This document shows positions 8,520 to 16,536 of a stretch of 64,000 nt of DNA, in pieces. The translations under genes and the position numbers were made by a program. The first letter of the stretch is position 1; each line of letters begins with the position of its first letter. The stretch is taken from the NCBI RefSeq assembly GCF_003614945.1, contig NZ_QYCZ01000001.1, positions 142,001 to 206,000 on the forward strand, in the 5' to 3' direction. Source of the DNA: Bergeyella cardium (GTDB taxonomy: Bacteria > Bacteroidota > Bacteroidia > Flavobacteriales > Weeksellaceae). Under the pieces are notes generated by a model, which saw only the letters and a list, made by a program, of their open reading frames with translations, searched no databases and had not been told where the DNA came from.

Positions 8520-8593
8520 GCCTCCATAGCTCAGTTGGCCAGAGCACGTGATTTGTAATCTCGGGGTCGTGGGTTCGAATCCCTCTGGAGGCT
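8520..8593 (+). tRNA. tRNA-Thr (anticodon TGT)
   Basis: 74-nt cloverleaf. Acceptor GCCTCCA pairs with TGGAGGC, the anticodon loop is TTTGTAA, and the T arm contains GGTTCGAATCC. CCA is not encoded. It reads ACA (and ACG by wobble). Confidence 0.95.
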
Positions 8594-8606
8594 CTTTAAA
8601 AAGTTT

Positions 8607-8687
8607 GGGGAGATTCCAGAGTGGCTAAATGGGACTGACTGTAACTCAGTTGCTTCGGCTTCGTAGGTTCGAATCCTGCTCTCCCCA
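8607..8687 (+). tRNA. tRNA-Tyr (anticodon GTA)
   Basis: 81-nt class II tRNA with a long variable arm. Acceptor GGGGAGA pairs with TCTCCCC, and the anticodon GTA is at 8641-8643. CCA is not encoded. It lies 13 nt after tRNA-Thr. Confidence 0.95.
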
Positions 8688-8705
8688 CTTTTTTTACTAA
8701 AAGGC

Positions 8706-8735
8706 TTGCGGTATTAAAAAGTTTTATTAATTTTG
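8706..8735 (+). promoter_or_regulatory. Internal promoter before tRNA-Gly
   Basis: TTG at 8706-8708 and TAATTTTG at 8728-8735 with a 19-bp spacer, 43 bp before tRNA-Gly. The tRNA cluster therefore appears to have two promoters. Confidence 0.65.
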
Positions 8736-8778
8736 CAGCCAATTATACCAGCTATCCTTTCTAAGGATAATAAAAAAT

Positions 8779-8851
8779 GCGGAAGTAGCTCAGTTGGTAG
8801 AGCGTCAGCCTTCCAAGCTGAATGTCGCGGGTTCGAACCCCGTCTTCCGCT
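8779..8851 (+). tRNA. tRNA-Gly (anticodon TCC)
   Basis: 73-nt cloverleaf. Acceptor GCGGAAG pairs with CTTCCGC, stem TCAGC/GCTGA, loop CTTCCAA giving anticodon TCC. CCA is not encoded. Confidence 0.95.
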
Positions 8852-8853
8852 CT

Positions 8854-8883
8854 AAAGTCACACTGGTTGGTGTGGCTTTTTTT
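8854..8883 (+). terminator. Hairpin with T run between tRNA-Gly and tRNA-Thr
   Basis: AAAGTCACAC (8854-8863) pairs with GTGTGGCTTT (8870-8879), one wobble, followed by a T run. tRNA-Thr(GGT) begins only 8 bp later with no promoter between, so the hairpin must be leaky or act in processing. Confidence 0.6.
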
Positions 8884-8890
8884 AGAGATT

Positions 8891-8962
8891 GCCGTTATAG
8901 CTCAGCGGTAGAGCGCTTCCTTGGTAAGGAAGAGGTCTCGGGTTCAAGTCCCGATAATGGCT
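8891..8962 (+). tRNA. tRNA-Thr (anticodon GGT)
   Basis: 72-nt cloverleaf. Acceptor GCCGTTA pairs with TAATGGC (one G-T), and the anticodon loop is TTGGTAA. CCA is not encoded. It reads ACC and ACU. Confidence 0.95.
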
Positions 8963-8972
8963 CAAAGCAAAT

Positions 8973-8997
8973 TCCCGAAGTTCTCTCGGGATTTTTT
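8973..8997 (+). terminator. Terminator of the tRNA cluster
   Basis: Stem TCCCGA (8973-8978) with TCGGGA (8986-8991) and T6 after it. Confidence 0.6.
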
Positions 8998-9098
8998 AGT
9001 AATAGGAAACTGGTGTTTGCTTGGTATGATGATGAAAAGTCGGATTTGCCAGGTAGATCCTCAAATCAGAATATTAAACTTTTTTTAATAAAATAGTT

Positions 9099-9125
9099 TT
9101 GGTATTCAAAAAAATATTATATTTG
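9099..9125 (+). promoter_or_regulatory. Promoter of tuf
   Basis: TATATTTG at 9118-9125, with TTG at 9099-9101 (a short 16-bp spacer). A ~40-nt leader precedes the ATG. Confidence 0.55.
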
Positions 9126-9169
9126 CAGACCGAAAATAGAAATAAATAATTTAAAATAACTTAGAAATC

Positions 9170-10357
9170 ATGGCAAAGGAAACGTTTAATCGTAACAAAC
9201 CGCACTTGAACATTGGTACTATTGGTCACGTAGACCATGGTAAAACTACTTTAACTGCAGCGATCAGTAAAGTATTATCTGATAAAGGTCTTGCTGAGAA
9301 AAAAGACTTCTCTGCTATTGACTCTGCTCCAGAGGAGAAAGAAAGAGGTATTACTATTAATACTGCTCACATTGAATATGAAACTGAAAATAGACACTAT
9401 GCTCACGTAGACTGTCCAGGTCACGCCGACTATGTAAAAAACATGGTAACTGGTGCTGCTCAAATGGATGGAGCTATCTTAGTATGTGCTGCAACTGATG
9501 GTCCGATGCCTCAAACAAGAGAGCACATCCTTCTTTGCCGTCAGGTAAATGTGCCAAGAATTGTGGTGTTTATGAATAAAGTAGATATGGTAGATGATGC
9601 TGAGCTTCTTGAGCTTGTTGAGCTTGAGCTTAGAGATCTCCTTTCTTCTTATGAGTATGATGGTGATAACTCTCCAGTGATTCAAGGTTCTGCTCTTGGT
9701 GCACTTAATGGTGAACCAAAATGGGTAGAGACTGTAGAAAAATTAATGGAAGCAGTAGATAACTGGATCGAGCAACCAGTAAGAGATCAAGATAAACCAT
9801 TCTTGATGCCGATCGAAGATGTATTCTCTATTACAGGTAGAGGTACTGTAGCAACTGGTAGAATCGAGTCTGGTGTTATCAATACTGGTGATCCAGTAGA
9901 TATCGTAGGTATGGGTGAAGAGAAACTTACTTCAACTGTAACTGGGGTAGAGATGTTTAGAAAAATCCTTGACAGAGGTGAGGCTGGTGATAATGTAGGT
10001 CTACTTCTTAGAGGTATTGAGAAAACCGATATCAGAAGAGGTATGGTTATCGCTAAACAAGGTTCTGTAACTCCACACAAAAAATTCAAAGCAGAGGTAT
10101 ATATCCTTTCTAAAGAAGAAGGTGGTCGTCACACCCCATTCCACAACAAATATCGTCCTCAGTTCTATGTAAGAACTACTGATGTAACAGGTGAAATCTT
10201 CTTACCAGATGGTGTAGAGATGGTAATGCCTGGTGATAACTTGACTATTACAGTAGAATTGCTTCAACCAATCGCTCTTAATGTAGGTCTTAGATTTGCG
10301 ATTAGAGAAGGTGGTAGAACAGTAGGTGCTGGTCAGGTAACTGAAATCTTAGACTAA
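9170..10357 (+). CDS. tuf: Translation elongation factor EF-Tu
   Basis: A 395-residue GTPase that delivers aminoacyl-tRNA to the ribosome. G motifs are GHVDHGKTT (residues ~18-26), [12 protein letters not shown] and NKVDMVDD. Domains 2 and 3 are complete ([31 protein letters not shown]). The coding sequence is unusually uniform in codon choice (GGT, GTA, CTT), as expected for a very highly expressed gene. A strong terminator follows, then tRNA-Trp and secE-nusG. Confidence 0.99.
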   Translation: MAKETFNRNKPHLNIGTIGHVDHGKTTLTAAISKVLSDKGLAEKKDFSAIDSAPEEKERGITINTAHIEYETENRHYAHVDCPGHADYVKNMVTGAAQMDGAILVCAATDGPMPQTREHILLCRQVNVPRIVVFMNKVDMVDDAELLELVELELRDLLSSYEYDGDNSPVIQGSALGALNGEPKWVETVEKLMEAVDNWIEQPVRDQDKPFLMPIEDVFSITGRGTVATGRIESGVINTGDPVDIVGMGEEKLTSTVTGVEMFRKILDRGEAGDNVGLLLRGIEKTDIRRGMVIAKQGSVTPHKKFKAEVYILSKEEGGRHTPFHNKYRPQFYVRTTDVTGEIFLPDGVEMVMPGDNLTITVELLQPIALNVGLRFAIREGGRTVGAGQVTEILD

Positions 10358-10374
10358 TTATTTAGTATAATAAT

Positions 10375-10408
10375 AAAAGTTTCCGTAAGGAAATTACGGA
10401 AACTTTTT
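10375..10408 (+). terminator. Terminator of tuf
   Basis: A perfect 14-bp stem, AAAAGTTTCCGTAA (10375-10388) with its complement (10394-10407), 5-nt loop and T tract. It lies 6 bp before tRNA-Trp. Confidence 0.85.
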
Positions 10409-10413
10409 AATTT

Positions 10414-10484
10414 ACGGGCATCGTCCAATGGTAGGATACCGGTCTCCAAAACCGTTGATCTGGGTTCGAATCCTAGTGCCCGTG
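10414..10484 (+). tRNA. tRNA-Trp (anticodon CCA)
   Basis: 71-nt cloverleaf. Acceptor ACGGGCA pairs with TGCCCGT, anticodon loop CTCCAAA. The 3' CCA end is not encoded. It precedes secE by 13 bp in the conserved tuf-trnW-secE-nusG order. Confidence 0.95.
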
Positions 10485-10497
10485 CAAATTAAAATTT

Positions 10498-10704
10498 ATG
10501 AGTTCATTAGTAGAATTTATAAAAGGCTCTTACAGTGAATTTAGAAATAAAGTAGAATGGCCTAAATGGGCAGACCTGCAATCTTCCACTATTGTGGTTA
10601 CTGTGGGTACTGTTGTTTTAGCTTTATTTACTTTTGGTGTAGATTCTCTTTTTAGCAAAGCTATATCTAATATTCTTACTGGGCTGATTAACCTTTTCAA
10701 CTAA
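10498..10704 (+). CDS. secE: Preprotein translocase subunit SecE
   Basis: A 68-residue single-span form of SecE. An amphipathic N-terminal helix (FIKGSYSEFRNKVEWPKW) with the conserved EWPKW-type motif leads into one membrane segment (residues ~29-52). It clamps SecY in the inner-membrane Sec channel. It lies between tRNA-Trp and nusG, as is usual in bacteria. Confidence 0.95.
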   Translation: MSSLVEFIKGSYSEFRNKVEWPKWADLQSSTIVVTVGTVVLALFTFGVDSLFSKAISNILTGLINLFN

Positions 10705-10720
10705 TAGTATTAATTAATCA

Positions 10721-11266
10721 ATGAGCGAACTGAAGTGGTATGTGCTGAAAGCCATCAGCGGGCAGGAAAATAAAGTCAAAAATTATATTGAGAATGAAAT
10801 TAAAAGATTAAATCTTGACGCTTTCGTTACTCAAGTAATTATTCCTATGGAAAAAGTTATCCAGATGAAAAATGGTAAGAAAGTTCCAAAGGAGAGACCT
10901 TATTATCCAGGCTATCTAATGGTAGAAGCTAATCTGGTAGGAGAAGTTCCTCATATTATAAAGAATATTCCAGGTGTAATTTCATTTCTGAGTCTTACAA
11001 AAGGAGGAGATCCAGTACCAATGAGAAAATCAGAGGTCAATAGAATGCTCGGGAAAATGGATGAGCTTGCAGAATTTGCTACCGATGTAGAGATTCCATT
11101 CATAGTAGGGGAGAATGTAAAAGTAATAGACGGACCATTCAATGGATTTACAGGTACAATAGAAAAAATCCTTGAAGACAAGAAGAAAGTGGAAGTTTCA
11201 GTTCTTATTTTTGGTAGAAAAACCCCTATGGAGCTAAGTTTTATGCAAGTAGAAAAAATTGTATAG
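10721..11266 (+). CDS. nusG: Transcription termination/antitermination factor NusG
   Basis: A 181-residue protein with an N-terminal NGN domain (KWYVLKAISGQENKVKNYIE, then RPYYPGYLMVE) and a C-terminal KOW domain (VIDGPFNGFTGTIEKI). It binds RNA polymerase across the clamp and links it to Rho or ribosomal protein S10. It is co-transcribed with secE (16-bp gap). A strong terminator follows at once. rplK, its usual downstream neighbour, is absent. Confidence 0.97.
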   Translation: MSELKWYVLKAISGQENKVKNYIENEIKRLNLDAFVTQVIIPMEKVIQMKNGKKVPKERPYYPGYLMVEANLVGEVPHIIKNIPGVISFLSLTKGGDPVPMRKSEVNRMLGKMDELAEFATDVEIPFIVGENVKVIDGPFNGFTGTIEKILEDKKKVEVSVLIFGRKTPMELSFMQVEKIV

Positions 11267-11291
11267 GTAATAATTTATTAGATCTCAATAT

Positions 11292-11320
11292 CCTCACTCT
11301 TATTCGGAGTGAGGTTTTTT
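11292..11320 (+). terminator. Terminator of secE-nusG
   Basis: CCTCACTC (11292-11299) pairs with GAGTGAGG (11307-11314), 7-nt loop, then T6. Confidence 0.85.
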
Positions 11321-11363
11321 ATGCCAGCGCATTACGAACTTTATTAGTCTTTCAAAAAAGCTG

Positions 11364-11371
11364 TACATTTG
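11364..11371 (+). promoter_or_regulatory. -7 box (TACATTTG) of sufS
   Basis: TACATTTG, 25 bp before the ATG at 11397. No clear -33 TTG is seen. Confidence 0.5.
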
Positions 11372-11396
11372 GGCTTCAATTCATAAATGATAAGAT

Positions 11397-12620
11397 ATGC
11401 TTAATATAAATGATATACGAGCTCAGTTTCCTATACTTAGCCAAAAGGTAAATTCCAAGCCCTTGATTTATTTGGATAATGCAGCATCGTCTCAGAAGCC
11501 CGCCTCTGTGCTTGAAACTTTACAGAGATACTATACCGAGTATAATGCTAATGTCCACCGTGGAATACATACCCTAAGCCAGATGGCTACTGAGGAAATG
11601 GAGCTTGCAAGAAAGAAAATCCAGAAGTTTATTAATGCAAAGCACGATTATGAGGTGATTTTCACAAAGGGAACTACTGAGGGGCTGAATTTATTGGCGT
11701 ATTCCCTCACTCAGCAGATTCAGAAGGGGGATGAGATTATTATTTCTCACCTTGAGCATCATTCTAATATCGTCCCTTGGCAGCTACTCTGCGAGCGTAC
11801 AGGAGCGGTACTGAAAGTCATTCCCATTGATGAAAACGGTATCCTTCAGCTGGATTTTTTGGATAAAAATCTGAGTGAAAAGACCAAAATAGTTTCCGTA
11901 AATCAGGTTTCTAATGCCTTAGGCGTTATCAACCCTATTCAAGAAATCATCTCCAAAGTCAGAAAGAATACGAATGCGTATATTATTATTGACGGAGCAC
12001 AATCGGCACCGCATTTTAAGATTGATGTACAGGCGATGGACTGTGATTTCTTTGTGTTTTCTGGGCATAAAATGTACGCTCCTATGGGTACAGGTATCCT
12101 CTATGGAAAGGAGGAAGCGCTTAGGGCTATTCAGCCGTTTCACGGAGGTGGAGAGATGATTGCCACTTGCTCTTTCGATAAGACCACTTATGCCGACTTG
12201 CCCTTTAAGTTTGAGGCAGGCACGCCCAATGTAGGGGGGAATATCGCTCTTGGTGCAGCAGTAGATTTTATGGAGAATATCGGGCAGGAAGCCTTGCAGA
12301 CCTATGAACATCAGCTACTGGAATACGCTCAGAAAAAGCTATTGGAGATAGATGGGCTTACAATCTACGCCCTTAAAGCACCGCGTGCAGGCGCTATCTC
12401 TTTCAACCTTGAAGGCGCAGGGATTTCCTCTGATGTAGGGATGATTCTCGATAAGCTCGGGATTGCCGTACGCACAGGGCACCACTGCACCCAGCCGATT
12501 ATGAACTTCTTTAATATTGCAGGTACCGTAAGAGCCAGCTTTGCAATCTATAACACCTTTGAAGAAATAGACACCCTTGCCGAAGGAGTGAAAAAAGCCA
12601 AAAAAATGCTCTCTCACTAA
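11397..12620 (+). CDS. sufS: Cysteine desulfurase, SufS type
   Basis: PLP enzyme (407 residues) that removes sulfur from cysteine for Fe-S cluster assembly. Signatures are YLDNAASSQKP, HLEHHSNIVPW, the PLP lysine K225 in SGHKMYAP, and the persulfide cysteine C364 in RTGHHCTQP. The short loop around the Cys marks the SufS/CsdA subgroup rather than IscS. sufBCD are not nearby; the neighbours are nusG and pckA. A composite palindromic repeat starts one base after the stop and may serve as its terminator. Confidence 0.95.
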   Translation: MLNINDIRAQFPILSQKVNSKPLIYLDNAASSQKPASVLETLQRYYTEYNANVHRGIHTLSQMATEEMELARKKIQKFINAKHDYEVIFTKGTTEGLNLLAYSLTQQIQKGDEIIISHLEHHSNIVPWQLLCERTGAVLKVIPIDENGILQLDFLDKNLSEKTKIVSVNQVSNALGVINPIQEIISKVRKNTNAYIIIDGAQSAPHFKIDVQAMDCDFFVFSGHKMYAPMGTGILYGKEEALRAIQPFHGGGEMIATCSFDKTTYADLPFKFEAGTPNVGGNIALGAAVDFMENIGQEALQTYEHQLLEYAQKKLLEIDGLTIYALKAPRAGAISFNLEGAGISSDVGMILDKLGIAVRTGHHCTQPIMNFFNIAGTVRASFAIYNTFEEIDTLAEGVKKAKKMLSH

Positions 12621-12621
12621 C

Positions 12622-12720
12622 CCCACCTTGCAGGTGACGCACTTAGCCTCACCGGCTACGGTGAGGCGATTATTTTTAAGTACCTCCTCACGCTAGTGGG
12701 CTAATAGCCAGAAGCCAATA
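12622..12720. repeat. Composite palindromic repeat after sufS
   Basis: Contains the CACCTTGCAGGTG dyad, GCACTTA, a perfect 9-bp hairpin GCCTCACCG/CGGTGAGGC (12646-12667, loop GCTA), GCGATTATT, and a right arm like TAAGTACCTCCTCACGC. The heptamer-type sequence TAGCCAGAAGCCAATA follows. The same modules recur at gene ends across the window. Confidence 0.7.
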
Positions 12721-12737
12721 AATTAAGGAGACTAATT

Positions 12738-12925
12738 CCTAAAAAAGGGGCAGTGCCCCCTTCAATTAGGGATAATGAAAGAGATGAATCCCTAAAAAAG
12801 GGGCGATGCCTCTAAAATTGACCCAACAGGATGTAAAGTTGACCCCATAGAGGAGGATGTAGTAGGTAGTGGAGATTAGTTTGTGGGCTAAAAGCCAATA
12901 GCCAGTTGCTAGCAGCTAAATTATG
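12738..12925. repeat. Short direct repeats and heptamer repeat upstream of pckA
   Basis: CCTAAAAAAGGGGC occurs at 12738-12751 and 12791-12804. TTGACCC also occurs twice (~12820-12855). At ~12885-12920 there is a degenerate heptamer run of GGCTAAA/AGCCAAT/AGCCAGT type. No coding capacity is apparent. Confidence 0.55.
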
Positions 12926-12937
12926 ATTTATATCATA
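12922..12937. promoter_or_regulatory. Dyad TATGAT-N4-ATCATA upstream of pckA
   Basis: A perfect 6+6 dyad lies ~33 bp upstream of the pckA -7 box. The form resembles CRP/FNR-family operators (TTGAT-N4-ATCAA), with one base changed per half. The same dyad occurs at 39995-40010. The function is inferred. Confidence 0.4.
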
Positions 12938-12969
12938 GTCTCATCAAGGGGTAAAACCTCTATTTATCG

Positions 12970-12977
12970 TAGCTTTG
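12970..12977 (+). promoter_or_regulatory. -7 box (TAGCTTTG) of pckA
   Basis: TAGCTTTG, giving a leader of ~30 nt before the ATG at 13014. Confidence 0.5.
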
Positions 12978-13013
12978 TAGGACTTAAACAAAAAAATTAA
13001 TTATATCATTGTT

Positions 13014-14615
13014 ATGAAAAATCCGAACATTATTCAAGCATTGCAGAAGTTAGGGATTAAAGGTAATCCAGAGGTAGTGTATAATCCGAGCTTTGAGGAG
13101 CTTTATCAGGCAGAGGTTTCTCCGGAGAATAAAGGTTACGAGGTAGGAGAGGAAACCAACCTCGGTGCTGTGTCTGTAAAAACAGGAATCTTTACAGGGC
13201 GCTCTCCTAAGGACAGGTTCATTGTTTTAGATGATACTACCAAAGATACTATCCACTGGGGCAAAGTAAACCTGCCTACTTCTCCTGAGGTGTTCAACCA
13301 CTGTAAAGACCTTGTACTAAAACAGCTCTCTACATCTAATAAACTCTATGTGGTAGATGCCTACTGCGGTACCAACCCAGATACCAGACTTAAAGTAAGG
13401 TTTATAATGGAGGTAGCTTGGCAGGCACACTTCGTTACGAATATGTTTATCCGCCCTTCCAGCTATGAGTTAGAAAACTTCGGAGAGCCAGATTTCATTA
13501 TTATGAATGGCTCCAAGACAACCAACCCTAATTGGAAAGAGCAAGGCTTAAACTCCGAAAACTTTGTGATGTTTAACCTTACCGATAGAGTACAAATCAT
13601 CGGGGGTACTTGGTATGGCGGTGAGATGAAGAAAGGAATGTTCTCCATAATGAACTACTACCTTCCACTCAAAGGTATGGCATCTATGCACTGCTCTGCC
13701 AATGTAGGTGAGAAAGGAGATGTAGCTCTTTTCTTCGGACTTTCTGGAACGGGGAAAACTACCCTTTCTGCCGACCCTAAACGATACCTCATCGGTGATG
13801 ATGAGCACGGCTGGGACGATAGCGGAGTCTTCAACTTTGAGGGAGGATGCTATGCGAAAGTAATAGACCTCTCCGCAGAGAAAGAGCCAGACATCTACGG
13901 TGCTATCAGAAGAGATGCACTGCTTGAAAATGTAGTTGTAAATAAAGATGGAGAGCCAGATTTCACCGATAAGTCCATTACCGAAAATACAAGGGTTTCC
14001 TACCCAATCTATCACATCAATAAAATCGTTCTCCCTTCAAAAGCAGGGCACGCTAAGAAAGTTATCTACCTCTCTGCTGATGCTTTCGGAGTATTGCCTC
14101 CTGTTTCTGTACTCAATGAAGACCAGGCTCAGTACTACTTCCTCAGTGGTTATACTTCTAAATTAGCAGGTACCGAGAGGGGCATCACCGAGCCTCAGCC
14201 GTCATTCTCTCCAGCTTTTGGTGAGGCATTCCTTACCCTGCATCCAACGGCTTACTCCAAAACCCTTATCGGGAAAATGAAAGAGCACGGTGCAAAAGCA
14301 TACCTCGTAAATACAGGATGGAACGGTACAGGTAAGAGAATCTCCCTGAAAGACACCCGCGCGATTATTGATGCAATTATAGATGGCTCAATAGAATCTG
14401 CACCTAAGCAGACTATCCCGGTGCTCAATCTTGAAATTCCTACGGCATTGCCAAATGTTTCCGAAGGTATCCTTGACCCAAGAAATACTTATGCTTCTGC
14501 TTCTGAATGGGAGGCTAAAGCAAAAGACCTTGCTGCGAAATACATTGCTAACTTCGAGAAATATACCGACAACGAAGAAGGTAAGAGACTTGTACCAGCA
14601 GGTCCTCAGTTGTAA
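13014..14615 (+). CDS. pckA: Phosphoenolpyruvate carboxykinase (ATP)
   Basis: A 533-residue cytosolic enzyme that converts oxaloacetate to PEP with ATP, the entry step of gluconeogenesis. Signatures are [10 protein letters not shown] near residue 65, the kinase-1a P-loop [12 protein letters not shown] (~242), and the metal/substrate block [18 protein letters not shown]. The length is typical of the ATP-dependent bacterial family. It is monocistronic with its own -7 box, an upstream CRP/FNR-like dyad and a terminator. Control by a global carbon or oxygen regulator is plausible but inferred. Confidence 0.97.
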   Translation: MKNPNIIQALQKLGIKGNPEVVYNPSFEELYQAEVSPENKGYEVGEETNLGAVSVKTGIFTGRSPKDRFIVLDDTTKDTIHWGKVNLPTSPEVFNHCKDLVLKQLSTSNKLYVVDAYCGTNPDTRLKVRFIMEVAWQAHFVTNMFIRPSSYELENFGEPDFIIMNGSKTTNPNWKEQGLNSENFVMFNLTDRVQIIGGTWYGGEMKKGMFSIMNYYLPLKGMASMHCSANVGEKGDVALFFGLSGTGKTTLSADPKRYLIGDDEHGWDDSGVFNFEGGCYAKVIDLSAEKEPDIYGAIRRDALLENVVVNKDGEPDFTDKSITENTRVSYPIYHINKIVLPSKAGHAKKVIYLSADAFGVLPPVSVLNEDQAQYYFLSGYTSKLAGTERGITEPQPSFSPAFGEAFLTLHPTAYSKTLIGKMKEHGAKAYLVNTGWNGTGKRISLKDTRAIIDAIIDGSIESAPKQTIPVLNLEIPTALPNVSEGILDPRNTYASASEWEAKAKDLAAKYIANFEKYTDNEEGKRLVPAGPQL

Positions 14616-14637
14616 TTACTTATTACTTCATAAATTC

Positions 14638-14674
14638 AAAAGCCACTACAAAATTTTTGCAGTGGCTTTATTTT
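14638..14674 (+). terminator. Terminator of pckA
   Basis: AAAGCCACTACAAAA pairs with TTTTGCAGTGGCTTT apart from one mismatch, followed by a T-rich tail. Confidence 0.75.
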
Positions 14675-14824
14675 CTTGGGAGATTATAGGGCTATTCTTT
14701 TTTTGTAAGAGGAGAGTTTCTTCTGTTTCCTTTTTAGAGACAGACAATAATCTCTTAGCTCTTCTGTATTCATTTTATTATAAGATAATTTTTTAATAGG
14801 TAAGAGTATTTAGGGGTATAATAT

Positions 14825-16354
14825 CTATCTCTTTTTCTTTAATCCCAGCATACCGAAAATTACTTTTGCCCCCTCCCTCATTAGAGTGTTGGTAAAGGTC
14901 TTCCCGGCACTGCTCTTCATTATTTGCTCAAAGATGCTTGGTTCTTCTTTTGTTTTAGGAGAATTTGTCTTTGTCTTTTCGGCAGGAGAGGCTGTCTGGT
15001 TTTCCATCCTTTTTGAAAGGAGCTCGTAGGCAGATTCTTTATTTATCGCTACTTCATATTTTTTCACCAGAGAGGAACTTTGCGTAAGCTGTAATACTTC
15101 GGTTTCTGTGAGTACGTCCATTCGAGATTCTGGGGAGATGAGGTAGGTATGTACCAATGGTGTAGGTATTCCCTTTTCATCTAATGCCGTTGTGAATGCC
15201 TCGCCAATTCCAAGGTTCTGTATAAGGTTAGATGCATTATAAAACTCGGTTATAGGATAGTTTTCTACTGCTTTGGAGATTTCCTTTCTGTCTTTTGCAG
15301 TAAAGCCTCTTAGTGCGTGCTGTATTTTCAGCCCTAATTGTGCCAGTACATTTTCTGGTACATCACCAGGGATTTGAGTAATGAAGTATATGCCCACACC
15401 TTTGGAGCGAATGAGTTTTACCATTGTCTCTATCTGAGAGAGTAGTGCCTTGGAGGCTTCATTAAAGATAAGGTGAGCTTCGTCTATAAACAATGCAAGT
15501 TTTGGTTTTCCAGAATCTCCTTCTTCTGGAAAGGTAAGGTAGATTTCTGCAAAGAGAGAAAGCATAAATGTGGAGAATAGCTGTGGTTTTGTTTGTATAT
15601 TAGCAACCCTTAGAATATTGATGACACCTTTGCCATTTCTTGTTTTTAGCAAATCTTCTACATCAAAGCTGGGCTCTCCGAAGAAGTTCGCCCCTCCCTG
15701 TTGTTCTAATGCTACAATAGCCCGAAGAATAGCTCCGAGAGATGAGGAAGCTATTGAGCCATAACCATTGAGGAGTTCCTCTTTACCGTTTTTATCGCTG
15801 GTTACATATTGCAGTACTTTTTTCAGGTCTTCGAGGTCTATCAGTGGTAAGCCTTTATCATCACAATATTTGAAGATAATAGACATTATACTGCTTTGGG
15901 TATCGTTTAGTTCCAATATTTTGCTTAGCAATACAGGCCCAAACTCCGTTACCGTAGCTCTAAGTTTTACGCCTGCTTCTCCCGAGATGCTCATTAGCTC
16001 TACTGGGAAGCCCTGAGGGTCATACGTCAGCCCTGTTTTGGAGTATCTCTCATCTATTATCGTATTTCGGCTTCCTGCCATTGCAATACCTGAGAAGTCG
16101 CCCTTTATATCTAATACCAATGAAGGAACTCCTGCATGTGAGAGCTGCTCTACAAATACTTGAAGGGTTTTTGTTTTTCCTGTACCTGTAGCCCCCGCAA
16201 TAAGCCCGTGCCTATTAATCGTCTTCAAAGGGATATTTACATCTACTTCCCTAACTACCTCACCATTGAGCATTCCCTTTCCTAATGTGATGAACTCCCC
16301 CTTAGGGCTGTATTTAGCATTAAGCTCCTGTATAAATTTTTCTCTATCTGCCAT
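14825..16354 (-). CDS. HerA/DUF853-type ATPase (helicase HerA-like)
   Basis: About 509 residues from the preferred start at 16354 (MADREKFIQEL). The frame stays open to 16420, but those residues are atypical. The Walker A motif is GLIAGATGTGKTKTLQVF and Walker B is LALFIDEAHLIF, with a sensor stretch GVGIYFITQ. The family is the DUF853/HerA-FtsK ATPases, predicted to translocate or process DNA; its physiological role is not settled. The C-terminal ~60 residues are Lys/Thr/Pro-rich before a short hydrophobic end. There is no NurA-like nuclease next to it. A heptamer repeat lies upstream. Confidence 0.85.
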   Translation of the reverse strand: MADREKFIQELNAKYSPKGEFITLGKGMLNGEVVREVDVNIPLKTINRHGLIAGATGTGKTKTLQVFVEQLSHAGVPSLVLDIKGDFSGIAMAGSRNTIIDERYSKTGLTYDPQGFPVELMSISGEAGVKLRATVTEFGPVLLSKILELNDTQSSIMSIIFKYCDDKGLPLIDLEDLKKVLQYVTSDKNGKEELLNGYGSIASSSLGAILRAIVALEQQGGANFFGEPSFDVEDLLKTRNGKGVINILRVANIQTKPQLFSTFMLSLFAEIYLTFPEEGDSGKPKLALFIDEAHLIFNEASKALLSQIETMVKLIRSKGVGIYFITQIPGDVPENVLAQLGLKIQHALRGFTAKDRKEISKAVENYPITEFYNASNLIQNLGIGEAFTTALDEKGIPTPLVHTYLISPESRMDVLTETEVLQLTQSSSLVKKYEVAINKESAYELLSKRMENQTASPAEKTKTNSPKTKEEPSIFEQIMKSSAGKTFTNTLMREGAKVIFGMLGLKKKR

Positions 16355-16429
16355 ATCCATAATTTTAAGTGGTAAAGATAAAATATTTTCAGTGACTGGT
16401 TGGAAAGCTGTAGGCAGCAAGCTTAATTA

Positions 16430-16536
16430 GCGACTGGCTATTGGCTTTTAGCTGGTAGCCGTTAGTTTGTGCTAAGTGCGCCACCTGCAAGGTATACCTG
16501 TCATGCTGTGGCTAAGTGCCCGACCAGCTACGGTCA
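16430..16536. repeat. Heptamer plus composite palindromic repeat at the 3' end of lptD
   Basis: Contains GACTGGCTATTGGCTTTTAG, GTTAGTTTGTGCTAAGTGC, CACCTGCAAGGT, TGTGGCTAAGTGC and GACCAGCTACGGTC (16522-16535). The lptD stop codon (16534-16536, minus strand) lies in the last dyad. Confidence 0.65.

Noticed and set aside
8794-9096. Open frame across tRNA-Gly and tRNA-Thr
   Set aside because: It overlaps two clear cloverleaf tRNAs and a terminator.
12622-12720. A pure rho-independent terminator of sufS
   Set aside because: The hairpin could terminate, but the same modules recur at many loci in different arrangements, so the sequence is a repeat first and perhaps a terminator second.
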